Of a stretch of DNA of 64,000 bases, positions 33,534 to 44,178 are shown piece by piece. Source of the stretch: Purpureocillium takamizusanense (Eukaryota > Ascomycota > Sordariomycetes > Hypocreales > Ophiocordycipitaceae); contig NC_063069.1 in assembly GCF_022605165.1 (NCBI RefSeq), positions 1-64,000 of the forward strand, in the 5' to 3' direction. Numbering within the stretch: the first letter of the stretch is position 1; the number at the start of each line of letters is the position of its first letter. The notes beneath the pieces were generated by a model. That model searched no databases. It worked only from the letters and a program-made list of their open reading frames with translations, and was not told where the DNA came from. The position numbers were made by a program, and so were the translations under genes.

Positions 33534-36500
33534 TCAGGCCGCAACGTTTCCATGAATCCAGCTCCACAGCCGTAGCGTCGTCTCCCTGCTCAGGGGAGCC
33601 ACAGCGCCCATGCTCTCTGTAGCCGCCTGCCGAGCCCGCCCAACCTCGAGCGTTGGCGGCAGCTTCTGACCACCAGGGGGGACCCTGCCGCTGCCAACAA
33701 ACGCCTGCTTCCAAAAGCCCACCAAGCCGTGCGCTGGGTGTCCTGTGGGCAAGTCCCTCTCAAGCCGGTCAAGCCAGGTCTCGGGCGAGACCACGGCCAG
33801 GCCTGGTGATGGTGCTGCCTCTGTCGCGTCACCAGCAATCCAGCGCAACATGTCACGCCACGGCGTGGAAGCGTGCGGGTTGGCGACGTGGTACACGGGC
33901 GTTGACGATTCGCTGCTCCCTTCTATCATCATCTCCTCCTCCTCCTCGCCACCACCACGAGTTTCGGGCGTGTCGCAAGGACGACAGCCTCTCTCTTGCA
34001 CCGGCGGGTCTTTCAGCACAATCTCCAAGACGGCCCGCGCTGCAACGTCGACGGGCAGCCAGCCCGTGCCCTCGTGCGGCAGGTCGGGCAGACATCCCAC
34101 AGCGCTCGAAGCCGAGAGCATGAGCGGATACGCCTCGCTGCGGTTCCAGGCGCCCGTGGCGCTGTCGCCGCATAGTTGGCCGATTCGGATGACCGATGCT
34201 ATCGGCCCTGCTGGTGGTGGTGGTGGTGGTGGCAGATGCTGCTCTTTGCTGATGGATGTTTGTTGTTATTGTTGTTGTTGTTGTTGTTGTTGTTGGGCCA
34301 GCATGCAGTTCGCTTCCGCGCACATCCTTTCCGCAACCCATTTGGATCTGGCGTATCCCAGGGGCGCTGCGTGCAATGGGTCGTTGGAGATCGTTTCCGC
34401 GATGTGAGACGCGTCCGTCGAGCTCACCGCCGCCACGGAGCTGACGAAACAGAAGCGCGCATGGCTCTGGACCGCCAGCGCCAGCAGCTCCGAAAGACAC
34501 GAGAGCTGATCCCCAAACGATGTCAGAGGTAGGTTGAAGTTGACCGGCCAGGCGCTGTGGAGGATGAGCGTGACCTCCTTGAGCATCATTTGCGTGTCTC
34601 CCGCTGCCAGTCCCAGATGTGGCTTCGCCAAGTCGAACGGCAGGCAAACCACCTGCTGGCAATGTGCGCCGGGCTGCTCATCATCATCATCATCAGCACC
34701 CCGCGGCGGCGGCAGGGTAGGAAAGCCACGGTGCACCTGGCATGCAGACACCCTGTCGCGCGCCTCGTGCTTGGTCGATGCTCTGACAAGGCAGTAGATC
34801 CTGGCCACGTCCTGCCGCTGACGCAAAAGGGCAAGAAGATGTGCCCCGAGAAAGCCAGTCGCTCCGGTTAGCAAGACGGCATTGGCGGAGGAGTCTCGCG
34901 ACGACATGTACGCTGCTGAGCTACGGAGGACGTTGGGTGCCAACCTATGCCGACTCGCAAGCGACTTCATCATGCACAACAGCTGGTCGCCGTCGTCGTC
35001 GTCTCCCGCCCTATCGCCCGGCTGGTCTTCATGACGAAGACGCTGCAGATGTGCAACCAAGCCAGTGACTGTGCCCTGGTCGTAGATGACGTTGAGAGGG
35101 AGCGCGGCGTGCTGCGACGGCACCAGCTTCTTCGCCTCCATCAGCTTCCGGATCTGAATGCAGGCGATTGAATCCACGCCTTGCTGGTACAAGTCCCTGT
35201 CGGGGTCGACAGAACGGTGCATGACACGATGGAAACAGTCGGCTACAACAGACAGCAGGTCGCCATCTTGGACATGCACCGGCGATGCGGCCGCCTGCTC
35301 AGCTGGCAAAGCCGCATACGCGCCCTCTATGAGAGCCGCAAACTTGACATTGGCTTGATGGCGCAAGAACGAGCCCTTGCTGCTCTTGGGCACCTGCTGG
35401 TTCTCCCCGTCAGCGCTCGGCACCACGACCAGCATTGACTCCTCGATTCGTGCGTGCCCGGGAACGCCGGCATTGAGGCAGCGAGTCGCATCACGAACTG
35501 CGGCCAACAGGACAGACTGCGAGGTAGCGCCCGACTGGGGAAACAGCAAGGCTCCCGCGCACGGCTCGCCCGATCCGAAGACATATACCTCGCGCAAGAG
35601 CGGCGTCGCGGACTGCATTCCCGCTTCCATCGGCGAGGGGTCGAACTTCTTGCCGTTGGCGAGGGTGATCTGGGCGTCTGCCCGGCTGTGGTACCGCCAG
35701 GCGTTTGCATTGTGCGGATGCCGCTCGAAGAGGTCAGACGTAGCGTACGAGCCGTCCTCTCGATTCGTCTTACTCCTAAACGGCCATCGTGGCTGGACGA
35801 TGAGTTCCCACAGGCCGTCGCTCTCCCGGGGCTCGAAGCGCAGGTAGTCGGCATCCACCCGGACCCGGAGATAGTCCCATTCCTTGTCCGCCGTGTACTC
35901 GCGATGCGACGAGAGCAAGAAGCCACACTCGGCGCTGCCGAAGCGCGACAGCAGATTGACGCCCGAGCGCACGAGCTTGTCCCCGATGGCGACCGACAGG
36001 GCCGCGCCGCCGACGCCGACCAGGTCCATGGACGCGAGGAGGCGGAGGCCGTCTGCGTCCTCGGCAAGCATCTCGAGGACATAGGGGACCGAAGAGAACA
36101 GCGTCACGGGGACGACACTCTTCCGGCGCGCCGAGTCGACAGCCTGCGTGATGTTCCGGGCCGTCAATGGGCATTCGCCGTCGGGAAAGAGCCATATCAT
36201 CGCCCCGCTCGCCCAGGCTCTGAGACAGTCCGCAAGGCCGCCATGATACAGCGGCGTTGTCGAGAAAGTCGCCGACTGGCAAGCTGGTTCGTGGAGGCGC
36301 GGGAGGGCTCCCGCCATGGAGTGTCTCTGCGGCACCGGCGACGCCAGGCCGCTGGAGGTGCCCGACGTGTGGAAGTAAAAGGCCGGTTCGGCCAGCGCCG
36401 CGCTCTGCATCATCGGGGACACACCGCTGGAAGAAGAGTAGCCGTTGGGGTGGTATGGGGGAACTCCAAGGACCTCGATCCCGCTACTACCAATCTTGGC

Positions 36501-37126
36501 CGCCGTCGCCTCATGTAGGTCATCGCGGACCAGAATGCGCGCGTCGAGCTGGTGGCACAAGTGTTTAATGGCCCGGGGCTCTAGCTGTGGACTGAAGTCA
36601 ATGTTAGTCGAAAGTGCACGTGCTGTTCGTCTTCCGGTTTCAAGACTTGCGCGAGGAGCAAGACGGGATGGCCCAGCCGCATCAACCCGAGCCACGTCAA
36701 GACAAACTCGAGGCTGCTCCCACAGAGCAATCCCACAACTTCCCCCGCCGTCTTCACCCTCTCGCCAATGCTAGTCGTGAGCGCGCGGGCCGCGCCCAAC
36801 GATAGCCGGTGCAGGTCCCCATATGTCACTGGGCCGTCGGTTGACGATGATGGTGATGCTACGCAGACGGGCGGCGGCTCAGATCAGCTTTTTTTTTTTT
36901 TTTGGACAGGGACTGTAGAACACGCCCGGATTGCTTATAACGCACCTTGTTGTACGCCGTTGTGAAACCTGGCAAACCCAACGGCTGGTTCGTCGGGGCG
37001 GCGCTGTGCCTGCTGGTCCACCACGTCGATGATGGACGAGAATGGCGGCCCCGCGTCACCATGGCACTCTGCCAGGGCTGCCTCGCCGAGCGTGCAGGTG
37101 AAGTAGTTTGGCTTCGCGGGCTCCAT
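33534..37126 (-). CDS. NRPS-like enzyme: adenylation - thiolation - thioester reductase; in-frame TAA in a CAA repeat
   Basis: Exons 37126..36946, 36858..36647 and 36584..33534, with introns of 87 and 62 nt; 1147 codons if read through. Order: A domain with FYFHTSGTSSG (A3), FGSAECGFL (A5) and YATSDLFERH; carrier domain with QQGVDSIACIQIRKLM (phosphopantetheine Ser); reductase with LLTGATGFLGAHLL (Rossmann), VSSVAAVSS, GYARSKWVAER (YxxxK) and VIRIGQLCGD. Such enzymes activate a carboxylic acid as AMP ester, load it on the carrier and release it as an aldehyde with NADPH. Codon 904 is TAA (34268-34266) within a run of CAA codons, and the same frame continues intact after it. A possible 75-nt intron 34323..34249 (GTGCGC...CATCAG) would remove it in frame but would also delete family-like residues. 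The allele is therefore either spliced there or truncated in the reductase domain. Confidence 0.8.
34269..34298 (+). repeat. CAA/TTG trinucleotide run in the NRPS-like gene
   Basis: A run of CAA codons on the - strand (GTTGTT... on +), nine glutamines. It is interrupted by TAA at 34268-34266 and followed by two more CAA codons. Another trinucleotide run (CCA, seven prolines) follows about 60 bases later. These are typical slippage-prone tracts. Confidence 0.85.
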
Positions 37127-37714
37127 GGAGGCTCGCGTCAGACTTCTTCTTTTCGGCGCGCCCTGTGGCCTGGTGTTGGCAGCGATGGTTCTTTAAAGGA
37201 ACGATCGCGTGGATATTACTCAGATCTGCTGGCAAGCGGAGTATATGTTCCTGGACACACACATGTTCCCACCAAACGATAGCTTGCATTCACCGCTCAT
37301 CGCTGCTTGTCACCTTTGGGGTATGAAGTCATTGACGCGTTCCATCTGCCCCGTTCCGTTCCATACACACCTCGAGAAGCCGTTGGAGCGTGATAGGTGG
37401 TGGCGTCATTGACCAAGCTTTAGGCTTTGTATGACTGCCGGTTGCAACTTGCCGCCCCGCACAAAAGCTGCATGGAGCTTGATGGCAAGCATCATCGATG
37501 GCCCGCGAGCGCGCGCGCGCTGTGTTCTGTTAGCTCATCTTCATCTGGACCCAATAATAACACAGGCAAATTGCACGTCGGCAGCAGTTCAATTGTGAGG
37601 CCGGGTCTTCGTGAAGCGACACACAAGATGTGTTTCCTGCTTTCACCCTCCAATTCGGCGCGCAGGCAGTCAACACATCTCCATCATCCCTAATCATCCC
37701 TCCACGCCACAATC
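37127..37714. promoter_or_regulatory. Divergent promoter region between NRPS-like and aldo-keto reductase genes
   Basis: About 590 bp between two divergent starts. No ORF of interest. The arrangement favours joint regulation. No site can be assigned. Confidence 0.5.
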
Positions 37715-38662
37715 ATGTCCTCCAAGCGAACCCTCCAAGACACGCTCACCATGACCAACTCGGTCAAGATCCCGCAGCTCGGCTTCGGCGTGTACAAGTC
37801 CCCCGAGGCCGTGTGCGCCCGGTCCTGCGACACCGCCCTCGACGTCGGATACCGCCACATCGACACGGCGCAATTCTACGGCAACGAGACGCAGGTCGGG
37901 CAGGCGGTACAGCGCTCGGCCATGCCGCGCGAGCACGTCTTCATTACGACAAAGGTGCTCGTGGCCGAGGACTCGGTCGAGGCGACGCTGAGAAAATGCC
38001 TTGACAGCGTCGCAAAGCTCGACCCGGATAGCGGTTACGTCGACCTGTTCCTCATCCATAGCCCCAACTCGGGCGCTGTGAAGAGGAAGATTATGTGGCA
38101 GGCACTCGAGAAGCTGTACGAGTCGGGAAAGGCGAGGAGCATCGGCGTGAGCAATTTTGGGATCAAGCACATCGAGGAGCTCAAGGAGTTTGCTACAGTG
38201 TGGCCACCGCACGTGAACCAGATTGAGGTGTGCAAGACCGCCGAGCCCCTCCTTCATCAGTTGCCCACCCAAGCTGGCGAGTCCATGTTCTTCTGTATCA
38301 TAACTGACACTTATCGTATCACCATCAAGCTCCACCCCTGGATGCAGCAACGAGAAATCGTCGAATATTGCCACAATCACGGCATCGTTGTCGAGGCATA
38401 CGCCCCCCTCGTGCGCAACTTGAAAGCCGACGACCCGACACTCTTCAAGATAGCCGAGAAGCATTCCGTCTCTCCTAACCAGGTTCTGGTCCGCTACAGC
38501 CTCCAAAAGGGATGGGTGCCCCTACCCAAGAGCGACACACCGGAGCGCATAGCCGCGAATGCCAACGTCTTCGGCTTCTCACTCAGCGACGAGGACATGG
38601 CTGCTCTGGACGGCCTTGACCAGGGTCCCGCGGGCGCCATCGTGCAAGCCGTCGACAATTGA
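37715..38662 (+). CDS. Aldo-keto reductase
   Basis: Two exons, 37715..38227 and 38330..38662 (281 aa). The 102-nt intron (GTGTGC...CATCAAG) is a multiple of three with no stop, so the gene can be misread as one 315-aa frame. Removing it restores NQIELHPWMQQREIVEYC. Motifs: GFGVYKS, the catalytic Asp and Tyr in HIDTAQFYGNE, Lys in ITTKV, His in LIHSPN, IGVSNFG and the NADPH-binding end PLPKSDTPERIAANA. It would reduce an aldehyde or ketone to an alcohol with NADPH in the cytosol. Next to an NRPS-like reductase that releases aldehydes, a role in reducing that product is a reasonable inference. Confidence 0.93.
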   Translation: MSSKRTLQDTLTMTNSVKIPQLGFGVYKSPEAVCARSCDTALDVGYRHIDTAQFYGNETQVGQAVQRSAMPREHVFITTKVLVAEDSVEATLRKCLDSVAKLDPDSGYVDLFLIHSPNSGAVKRKIMWQALEKLYESGKARSIGVSNFGIKHIEELKEFATVWPPHVNQIEVCKTAEPLLHQLPTQAGESMFFCIITDTYRITIKLHPWMQQREIVEYCHNHGIVVEAYAPLVRNLKADDPTLFKIAEKHSVSPNQVLVRYSLQKGWVPLPKSDTPERIAANANVFGFSLSDEDMAALDGLDQGPAGAIVQAVDN

Positions 38663-38782
38663 TGTGCCAGCGATGCAAGAACCCCGATGCAACGCGAATA
38701 GTTAATTCACTCTCATAAGACGACCGAGAGGGCGCACTTGACAATCTCGATTGCTATAGAAACAGTCTAGCGTTCACCACTA

Positions 38783-38798
38783 TATATATATATATATT
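38783..38798. repeat. Short (TA)n microsatellite
   Basis: About eight TA dinucleotides just downstream of the aldo-keto reductase stop, in the space between two convergent genes. Confidence 0.85.
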
Positions 38799-38855
38799 TG
38801 TCCCATCAGGCGATCCATGGATTGGTGTTGTGGGCTGCGGCCGTTCGTAGGCTCT

Positions 38856-39688
38856 TCAAAGAGCCCGCTTCTTCAGACCGCACTTGGCCAGGCACGACTC
38901 CACCTTGGTAACCATCCCCTGAGGAAGAGCATGTCGCACTTTGTCAATGTCCTGTCCCTGAATGCTCTGGCCGAAAGCAGATTCGATGATGTTGTCGTTC
39001 AGAGCAAAAGTCTGGCCCACGACTGCACTGGCGCCGCTGTCCTCTGAAGGAAAGGATGCCATGGCCATTGCCGGCTCACACTCTGGATTCACCTGCGTGT
39101 GGAACGAGCCCATCGGGAAGAACGTCATCTGCTTTGGGCCCAGCTCGGTACGAATGACGCGCTGCTTGCCGGAGCCATCCACGACGCCTGCCTCGGGGAC
39201 CATTTCGGTGTGGACGTGGCCGGAGACCACAACGAAGAGTTCGGCGGCGCGAGGATGGAGGTGAAGAAAGCCAATGCTGCATGCTGTCGGCGCGTATCAG
39301 CAAAAAATGCACAAAGCTCATTTCATGGGCCTGCGGGCGTTCGTTTGCTTACGAGGAAATTCCGCAATGGCCATGCTGCCGCCAGTGCCAACCAGAGCAG
39401 GGAAAGACTGGCGATTGGCGAACGGAGCTTCGCTCTGGTTGAAGGAAAAGGTGAAATTCTTGTCATCCGGAAGGAGACTATAACGCTGAGCCGCGCTTTG
39501 GGATAGGTTAGCTGCATCACTTATTAGAACTAAAGCCAAGCAGCGACTTACGTATCCGCAAGTTGCAGTTGTGCGGTGAGGCTGAGCCTGGATGTAGACC
39601 CGTTGTCCCTATGCTGAGGAGCAGCCGCTGCCAGAGAAGAAAAGGCCAAAATGGCCGAAGAGATGAAAGAGACAAATTTGGCACCCAT
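38856..39688 (-). CDS. Secreted cupin protein (spherulin/germin-like)
   Basis: Three exons: 39688..39552, 39495..39353 and 39283..38856 (235 aa), with introns of 56 and 69 nt; the first shows CTAACC before the acceptor. A signal peptide (FVSFISSAILAFSSLAAAAP) precedes a single cupin barrel with the metal motif FLHLHPRAAELFVV (HxH...E), VSGHVHTEMV, and a second motif around FFPMGSFHTQVNPEC (His). The C-terminus has a CLAKCGLKKRAL tail. Members are secreted, often Mn-binding, and some are oxalate oxidases, decarboxylases or stress/spherule proteins; the reaction here is unknown. A TATATATA stretch at 39836-39828 lies about 140 nt upstream of the start. Confidence 0.87.
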
Positions 39689-39827
39689 GTTTGTTGTTGT
39701 ATTTTTTACTTCTACTTCAAAGCCCAAGGTTGAGTGATACTTTGTTGAACGCCGCGGAGTCTGATGTGTTTGTTGAGAAGATGTGATGGTAAAGTGTGTT
39801 CATATTCCGTCCACGGGAGCCGGGACG

Positions 39828-39836
39828 ATATATATA
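39828..39836 (-). promoter_or_regulatory. Probable TATA box of the cupin gene
   Basis: TATATATA on the - strand about 140 nt upstream of the cupin start codon at 39688. Confidence 0.45.
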
Positions 39837-40479
39837 CTGGCTTGCAAGCCATTCTCCATGAAGCCTTCTAGACTAAGACTCAAGACTATGGCGAATTCCA
39901 AATCTCTCTCGGTGCGAATATCTCGAGCGCAATTGTCCGTCTCATGGTCAAGGCAGTGTAGCTCGAGAGTGTTGGTGATGTGGGGTCGTCGAACGTGAGA
40001 TTGAGGTTGCAATTGGCTTGGTTCCCGACCGGACGACAACGGACGAACCTAAGTGTTGCCCGATGGAGGCTGAGCCTCAATTGGTGTCATCACCGGGCAT
40101 CCCTCAGAGGCAGCCCAGCCGCCTGCCTCGCACCAGATATAATTTGACATGTTGTGTCAGTTGCAGCTTGTGACCGGGCGCTGGTGCCTGACGCGGTGAG
40201 ACCATCTTCGATCAACGTCGCTGTGTACAGGTCAAGCAGCGACGCGACAAGAGACCTAGGATGACGCGTTCGGGATGACGAAAGAGGCCTTGAGCCACTG
40301 AGGCTACATGGGCAAGAAGAAGTGAATGTACCAGCCGGAGGAGCCGAAATGCTAGGCATAAAGTCTCTTCATTGATACGCGCTACATCGTCAGCCGTAAC
40401 CTCCTACCATCCAGACAACTTCGCCCAACCCAGTAGTGCTACATGTTCCGCTCTGACCACACCACAGGCACGAGGTCAA
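39837..40479. other. Intergenic region
   Basis: About 640 bp between the cupin promoter and the 3' end of the sedolisin gene. No gene recognised. Confidence 0.5.
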
Positions 40480-42737
40480 TTACGGAAGTCGCATGAACAC
40501 CTCGTGCATCGCCTTGTAATCGGGCGTCCCCATGCCCGTGACGGGATCCCAGCCCTCCTGACAGCGGAACCCTCCATTGTCGCCGCACCCCTTGTCTGTC
40601 GGCCCGCCGCGCGCCTGCGACCCCACCAGAATGTCATTGAACATGTCCGGGTTCTGGTACAGCACGGGATTGACGAAGCCGATCGGGGTCTTGCCAGCAG
40701 TAAGTCGATCCTCGTTGATGAGGGTAAAGATGGCACCGATGATGGGCGCGGACATGGACGTCCCTCCGGACAGCACCCACTTTCCACGCCTTATAACCTG
40801 CCCATTCAGCCCAGCCGCAGAGAGGTCCGGATACGCACGGCCATTGCGGTTGAAAACACCGCCATCCTGCGGCACGCGGCCGTTGGAAGTCCTATAAGAC
40901 GGGAAAGACGGCGGATACTTGGTGAGGTAGTGCCGTACGGCTTTGCTCTGGTACCTCGGCGTCGTGTAGATGTTGCTAAATCCGCCGCCAGAGGAGAACA
41001 CATCAGTCGCTACTTCATCGTTTCCCGGGCGCCTGTGTAGCGGCAAGTAGGTGCTTCCGACGGCCGTTATGTAAGGACAGTCGCATGTCGAGTCCGGCAT
41101 GAAGATGGTGTGGTTTGCCCCCATGCACTCCCGCGAGGGATCCGCCACGCCATCGTCGCCGCTCGCTACCAGTATGGTCGTGCCCTGGAGCGCCAGCTTC
41201 ATCCACTCGTCGCACTGTCTCATCAGATACCTAAAGAAATGTCGGTCAGTAACTACTACGTGTATTTTACTCCAACACGCACGAGGGAACGGATAGGTTG
41301 AAAGGATTACTTTGCCGGGTACCAAGGCTCCGTCGAGCCGTATGAGATGGAGATGACGTTTGTCCGCGGAACGGTGCCGCAATCTTGCCGAGAAAAAGTC
41401 CCGTCAATCTCTGGCGTATCTCCCGTGTAGCCGTGCGCGCTGTAATTACAATAGCTGGCATCTAGCGCGTCCAGGAAGGGGTTCCAGATGCCTGGTTTAT
41501 TGGGACCGGAATCGGGGACCATGTATAAGACGGTGTTCTGCGGGTAGATGAGAGGCACGGCCATCTCAAAGTCTAGCATAGTCTCGCCACCGGCCTTTTC
41601 CAGCCCGAATTAGACTCTGCGACATTTGGGCAGTCCCCAACGTGTGGGGAAAGTGCATGATGAGTGAGTGCCACTTACAACAAGAGGGTTCTTCGATGTC
41701 GCAGGAGTGCCGTCTATCTCCTAGATATCTGGGGTAAAGTTCTGTGGAACATATGGGGCGAGCGTCTCCAGAAATCGATTCATATCAGTTTGCCCATAGA
41801 GCTGACCCTCGCTCTCGAAGATGCCAAGCCTGTTGTTTGGATGCGCCGTCTTCCCCATGGGGATCTTGTACATGGCCCGCAGGCATTCAGGCGTAATTTT
41901 GCGGGAGCAGTCGCCTACAAGGTGGTGATTCAGAGAGATCATTAGTTAGCCATGCCCTTATGAAGTGCTATTCTGGAGAATATGTAGCATTACGTACCGG
42001 GATTAGTCATTTCAATCTCTGGCGGCATCGGCATCTCTATCGGCGAACCGCCCGGACCTCTGCTGCTCTTCCGACGATGCAGACCCTTTCCAGAGCCGAG
42101 CCGCCCGAAGGCGGTGCCCGGCACGATGAAGTCGACGTGTTCCTGGACTGCTTTCGGTAGGGAGTACTCTTCGGTGCCAATGTGATCCTCGTCACGGGTC
42201 GATACGTGGCTGTATATATGGTAGTCGGCCTGGGTGAGCGACTCAAGTTGACCAACGGTCGAGTCGAAATGGACCCAGCCCTTGGTCTTGGGCACGACGA
42301 TGGAACTTTTGGCCACCCCGGAGCGAACAAGCCAATCCTTCACCGCAGCGACCGAGTCATCCGACGGTGCAAAAAGGTCCATAATCTGTTCGCGCGTGTA
42401 CCACTGGCCATATTTGCCCGACCCGTGAGTCGGATCGGACCTACAAAAGCGGCAACAGCCCTCGTCAGCATGAGGTGCCTTTTCCGTGTAGCCATCTGGT
42501 GGGCTGCCGCAATACATACACTTCCATGAGGAGGTCCATTCCCCGCTCCAGGTTGCGCTGCTTGAGGGCGATGCTGACCGGGACCTTGGTGGTAGGGTCC
42601 GCGGCCTCTCGTTTGACCCACGCATCGTAGTGCCATTCCTCACTTCGCTTTTGGTGCAGCACGTGTGGTCCATACGAGGCGGGTGCACTCAGCACGCAGG
42701 CAGATAGCGCGCTGAGAAGAACCAAGTTGCGCATCAT
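40480..42737 (-). pseudogene. Sedolisin-family (S53) tripeptidyl peptidase, interrupted by an in-frame TAG
   Basis: Five exons fit the family: 42737..42520, 42440..41998, 41914..41679, 41594..41311 and 41230..40480, with introns of 79-84 nt, all with good sites. The whole would be 643 codons and stays in frame throughout. A signal peptide (LVLLSALSACVLSAP) precedes a long pro-domain (LLMEVSDPTH, YGQWYTREQIMDLF) and the catalytic domain with GGETMLDFEMA (Glu/Asp), SGDDGV (oxyanion Asp) and SGGTSMSAP (Ser). Codon 285 is TAG (41723-41721) between FTPDI and EIDGTPATSKNP. The family tolerates Gln here, so CAG to TAG is the simplest reading. Nothing else is damaged. As read, only the pro-region would be made. 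A sequencing error or readthrough is possible. Confidence 0.8.
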
Positions 42738-42822
42738 GGCGTCGAGTCTTGTTGGAGCTCACAGTAACGGAGCGCTTTTGCTACTCCTCAATGAATCACA
42801 CGGGCTGTCCACACTTCACCAA

Positions 42823-42828
42823 TTTATA
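42823..42828 (-). promoter_or_regulatory. Probable TATA box of the sedolisin gene
   Basis: TATAAA on the - strand about 86-91 nt upstream of the start codon at 42737. Confidence 0.45.
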
Positions 42829-44178
42829 AACCTCACGACCGACAGTGGCATAATCGCGCGGCGGTGGCCATCTTGTTTCTACGTACTCGGCCCAGAGCCC
42901 CAATGTACATAAATTCGTTGAGCGACCTGCCTATTTTATTTGGAGCTTCCGCTTGTGCCATGTTCGTTGGTACGCTGTGAGCGAACGTCTGACCCTTGAA
43001 CATGCAGTGTGATGAGGCGGACCTGGACAATCTTGTTGTCTCCCAACGCACCCCTTTGTTGGTGGTGTCGCCGCTTTTATATGCGGACTATACCTGCACA
43101 GGCAAGCCGCAAGAGCCAATGCCCCGCGACAAGACGTAGGGGGGGGGGGGGGGGTCCAACCAGCAGAGGGCAGAGCAGCCTCTATCATACCTAACCGCGA
43201 CCTCACTGGCTTGTTCGGGTGAGCGTTGGTCTCCATCGGGACCGCACCAACGGAAACTATACAGTACTGTACACGATAGCTCGCGTAAAAGATCCCTTGC
43301 CGGGCCGGGCAATCGGCTTTCTCGCACGGAAGCTGCTTCCAAAATGGCAAGTCGAGAGAGTGCATGCGACACACTCAGCAACAGGCACCCGCCCCCGCTA
43401 TACTGTACGTATGTGCCGTGTTGGTGCTGGGCGGTGTGATGCGCGCTGCTCACGTGGAATGAGGTAACGGGAGTGCTCTTACCATTAACTGCCGAGAAAG
43501 AGAGAAAGTCTTTTTGCCAATCGATACACCATGTGGTGGCCGCGAAAAGCCTCTCGGGAAGTTGGCCGCCGTCATGCCATGCATTAATGTTGATGCTAGG
43601 ACACCTGACCAGATAAGTACGTACGTATTTCATATTAAATTACCGTAAATTTTACCTTATATCAACTATAGAAATGCCTGTCCGTCATCAGCTAGTGATA
43701 GAAGTTATATAAGCGGCGTGGATACTAGCGCCTATCCTACACTATTGACAGACTCCTTCTGCCGGGAACACACTTATACTAGTCATATTCTCGTTAACGT
43801 ACCTAATCATCTCCTCTATACTCTTATGGTCCATTCAGTCCCATATCACCTGACCCCTATAGTGAGCTGCCTGCATGTGATGGGTCTCTGCGGTCAACAT
43901 GCAACAGGTGTCGTATATTGCGCCACCTTTACATCTAGTGTCTCCGAGCTAATTACTCTTGCAGCCTATTATGCCTTGATAACGCTAATCGCAATCTTTA
44001 TAGTAGTCAATTGTTCCACGTGCAGATTCTCAATGTCGTTATAGGTGAGTCACGTACAGTAGAGCAAGCAGAGTAATTATATATATGTTCAGGTGCATTT
44101 GACTATGCATTCTCTTGTCATTTTCGCGCACTGGATTCCTATCAGGAAATATTATTCTCTCCTCAGCTTCTGCCCATC
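42829..44178. other. Intergenic region
   Basis: About 1.35 kb. It contains a 16-base G run at 43139-43154 and an AT-rich stretch near 43620-43720. Overlapping frames near 43090-43630 have no motif and look like chance. Confidence 0.5.

Noticed and set aside
35454..36518. 354-codon frame on +
   Set aside because: Antisense to the adenylation domain of the NRPS-like gene; arises from GC-rich codon bias.
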